Below, piece by piece: positions 63,315 to 64,000 of a stretch of 64,000 nucleotides of DNA (the first letter of the stretch is position 1; each line of letters begins with the position of its first letter). The DNA lies in assembly GCA_037355855.1 (NCBI GenBank), contig CM074761.1:1941346-2005345 (forward strand), written 5' to 3'. Both the position numbers and the translations under genes were made by a program. Below the pieces are notes generated by a model that saw only the letters and a list, made by a program, of their open reading frames with translations, was not told where the DNA came from and ran no database searches. This DNA is from Pseudo-nitzschia pungens. Its lineage: Eukaryota > Bacillariophyta > Bacillariophyceae > Bacillariales > Bacillariaceae.

Positions 63315-64000
63315 ATGGCGGACCCCACGTCTTATTCGAAGCCCGAAGAAGCTGTCGTCGCCCACTTGGACTGGAAAATCTCGGTAGATTTTGCCAAGGA
63401 GCGTCTGTTTTCGGAAGCGACGTATTCCGTCCGTGTCGTGCAAACAAACGCGACAATCCTCACCCTCGACACGGCTCATCTTGACATCGAGGCGGCCAAA
63501 GACGCCGATGGAAATCCCCTGTCCTTCACCCTGCATCCGATCGCGGGAGGCAAATCGCACCTGGGACGCAAGCTGGAAATCGACCTGCCCCCCCGCGGCA
63601 AGGACGAAACCGACTGCAAAGTCACGGTTGTCTATTCCACCACGAACCAGTGCAGCGCCCTCCAGTGGCTCCCCCCGTCCCAGACGGCCGGAAAGAAACA
63701 CCCCTATCTCTTCACACAATGCCAGGCGATCCACGCCCGCTCTCTGGTCCCCTGCCAGGATCGATGCGGGGTGAAGATGACCTACTCGGCTGCCGCTACC
63801 GTTCCCGGATGGGCCACCTGCGTCATGTCCGCCCTGCCCAAGGGGGAGACGGAACCGGAGGGCGGGTCCGACAAGGTGTGCCACTGGGAACAGCCCGTTC
63901 CCATCAGTTCGTACCTTCTCGCCCTGGCGGTCGGGGAACTGACCAGGAAAACCATTTCGGAACGATGCGCCATCTGGAGCGAGCCGAGCATCGTCGAGAG
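63315..64000 (+). CDS. LTA4H: Leukotriene-A4-hydrolase-type M1 aminopeptidase (5' part)
   Basis: The ATG at 63315 opens a frame that reaches the window end (228 residues seen). The N-terminal beta domain of LTA4H-like aminopeptidases is recognisable: HLDWKISVDFAKERLFSEATY, LDTAHLDIEA, CSALQWLPPSQTAGKKHPYLF, TQCQAIHARSLVPCQD, VKMTYSAAATVP, VCHWEQPVPISSYLLALAVGEL and IWSEPSIVE. The family hydrolyses N-terminal residues and, in animals, leukotriene A4. The GxMEN and HExxH-E zinc motifs would lie beyond the window. No leader peptide, so cytosolic. TATCTTACCGTAGC lies about 100 bp upstream. Confidence 0.9.
   Translation, partial: MADPTSYSKPEEAVVAHLDWKISVDFAKERLFSEATYSVRVVQTNATILTLDTAHLDIEAAKDADGNPLSFTLHPIAGGKSHLGRKLEIDLPPRGKDETDCKVTVVYSTTNQCSALQWLPPSQTAGKKHPYLFTQCQAIHARSLVPCQDRCGVKMTYSAAATVPGWATCVMSALPKGETEPEGGSDKVCHWEQPVPISSYLLALAVGELTRKTISERCAIWSEPSIVE

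Overview
The window is nuclear DNA of a photosynthetic eukaryote, most likely a diatom and perhaps a raphid pennate (the narrower call is inference). Supporting signs are spliced genes with GT-AG introns, signal-peptide leaders followed by an F-containing motif that resembles diatom plastid targeting, a diatom-style LRR receptor with a CC/CC cysteine cluster, a plastid/cyanobacterial SLOG protein, and typical eukaryotic complexes (CUL3, condensin II CAP-D3, eIF2A, CIA2, holocytochrome c synthase).

Layout. 0-3.4 kb: the 3' end of a coiled-coil gene and a complete coiled-coil/Lys-rich gene. 4.9-9.7 kb: a 4.86-kb element with long terminal inverted repeats, internal minisatellites, a 260-bp internal direct repeat, and at least three truncated host-gene pieces, including half of a prolyl 4-hydroxylase. 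9.9-19.5 kb: a START-domain protein, a secreted or plastid acidic protein, eIF2A, and a large plastid-type protein. 19.9-20.4 kb: a 58-bp tandem array. 20.9-27.3 kb: a membrane-anchored MsrB-like reductase in five exons, a [2Fe-2S] thioredoxin-like protein, and an archaeal-type 3-dehydroquinate synthase II with a duplicated 3' end. 27.3-38.5 kb: a polytopic membrane protein, tRNA-Thr(AGU), the SLOG protein, holocytochrome c synthase and CIA2 (head to head), and cullin-3. 40-51.4 kb: CAP-D3, a MATE transporter, and an eight-exon LRR receptor. 52-64 kb: a SAP-PPR protein, a small Cys-containing protein, a disrupted membrane-protein gene, a RING/RanBP2-zinc-finger E3 ligase, and the start of a leukotriene-A4-hydrolase-type aminopeptidase.

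Genes are dense and lie on both strands, often head to head with 0.5-1.6 kb between starts. There is no operon-like system. Themes that recur are metal-cofactor maturation (HCCS, CIA2, [2Fe-2S] protein), ubiquitin ligation (CUL3, RING) and organelle-targeted enzymes. A short word family built on TACCGTAAG / GTAAGRTTAC lies upstream of many genes and is a candidate regulatory element.

Caveat: at least five conserved or long genes are interrupted by single-base shifts, some in homopolymers. In eIF2A, CUL3, the acidic protein and the DHQ synthase, one base restores a full-length protein. This looks more like residual assembly indels than gene decay. Exon limits were read by hand from splice consensus and reading phase.
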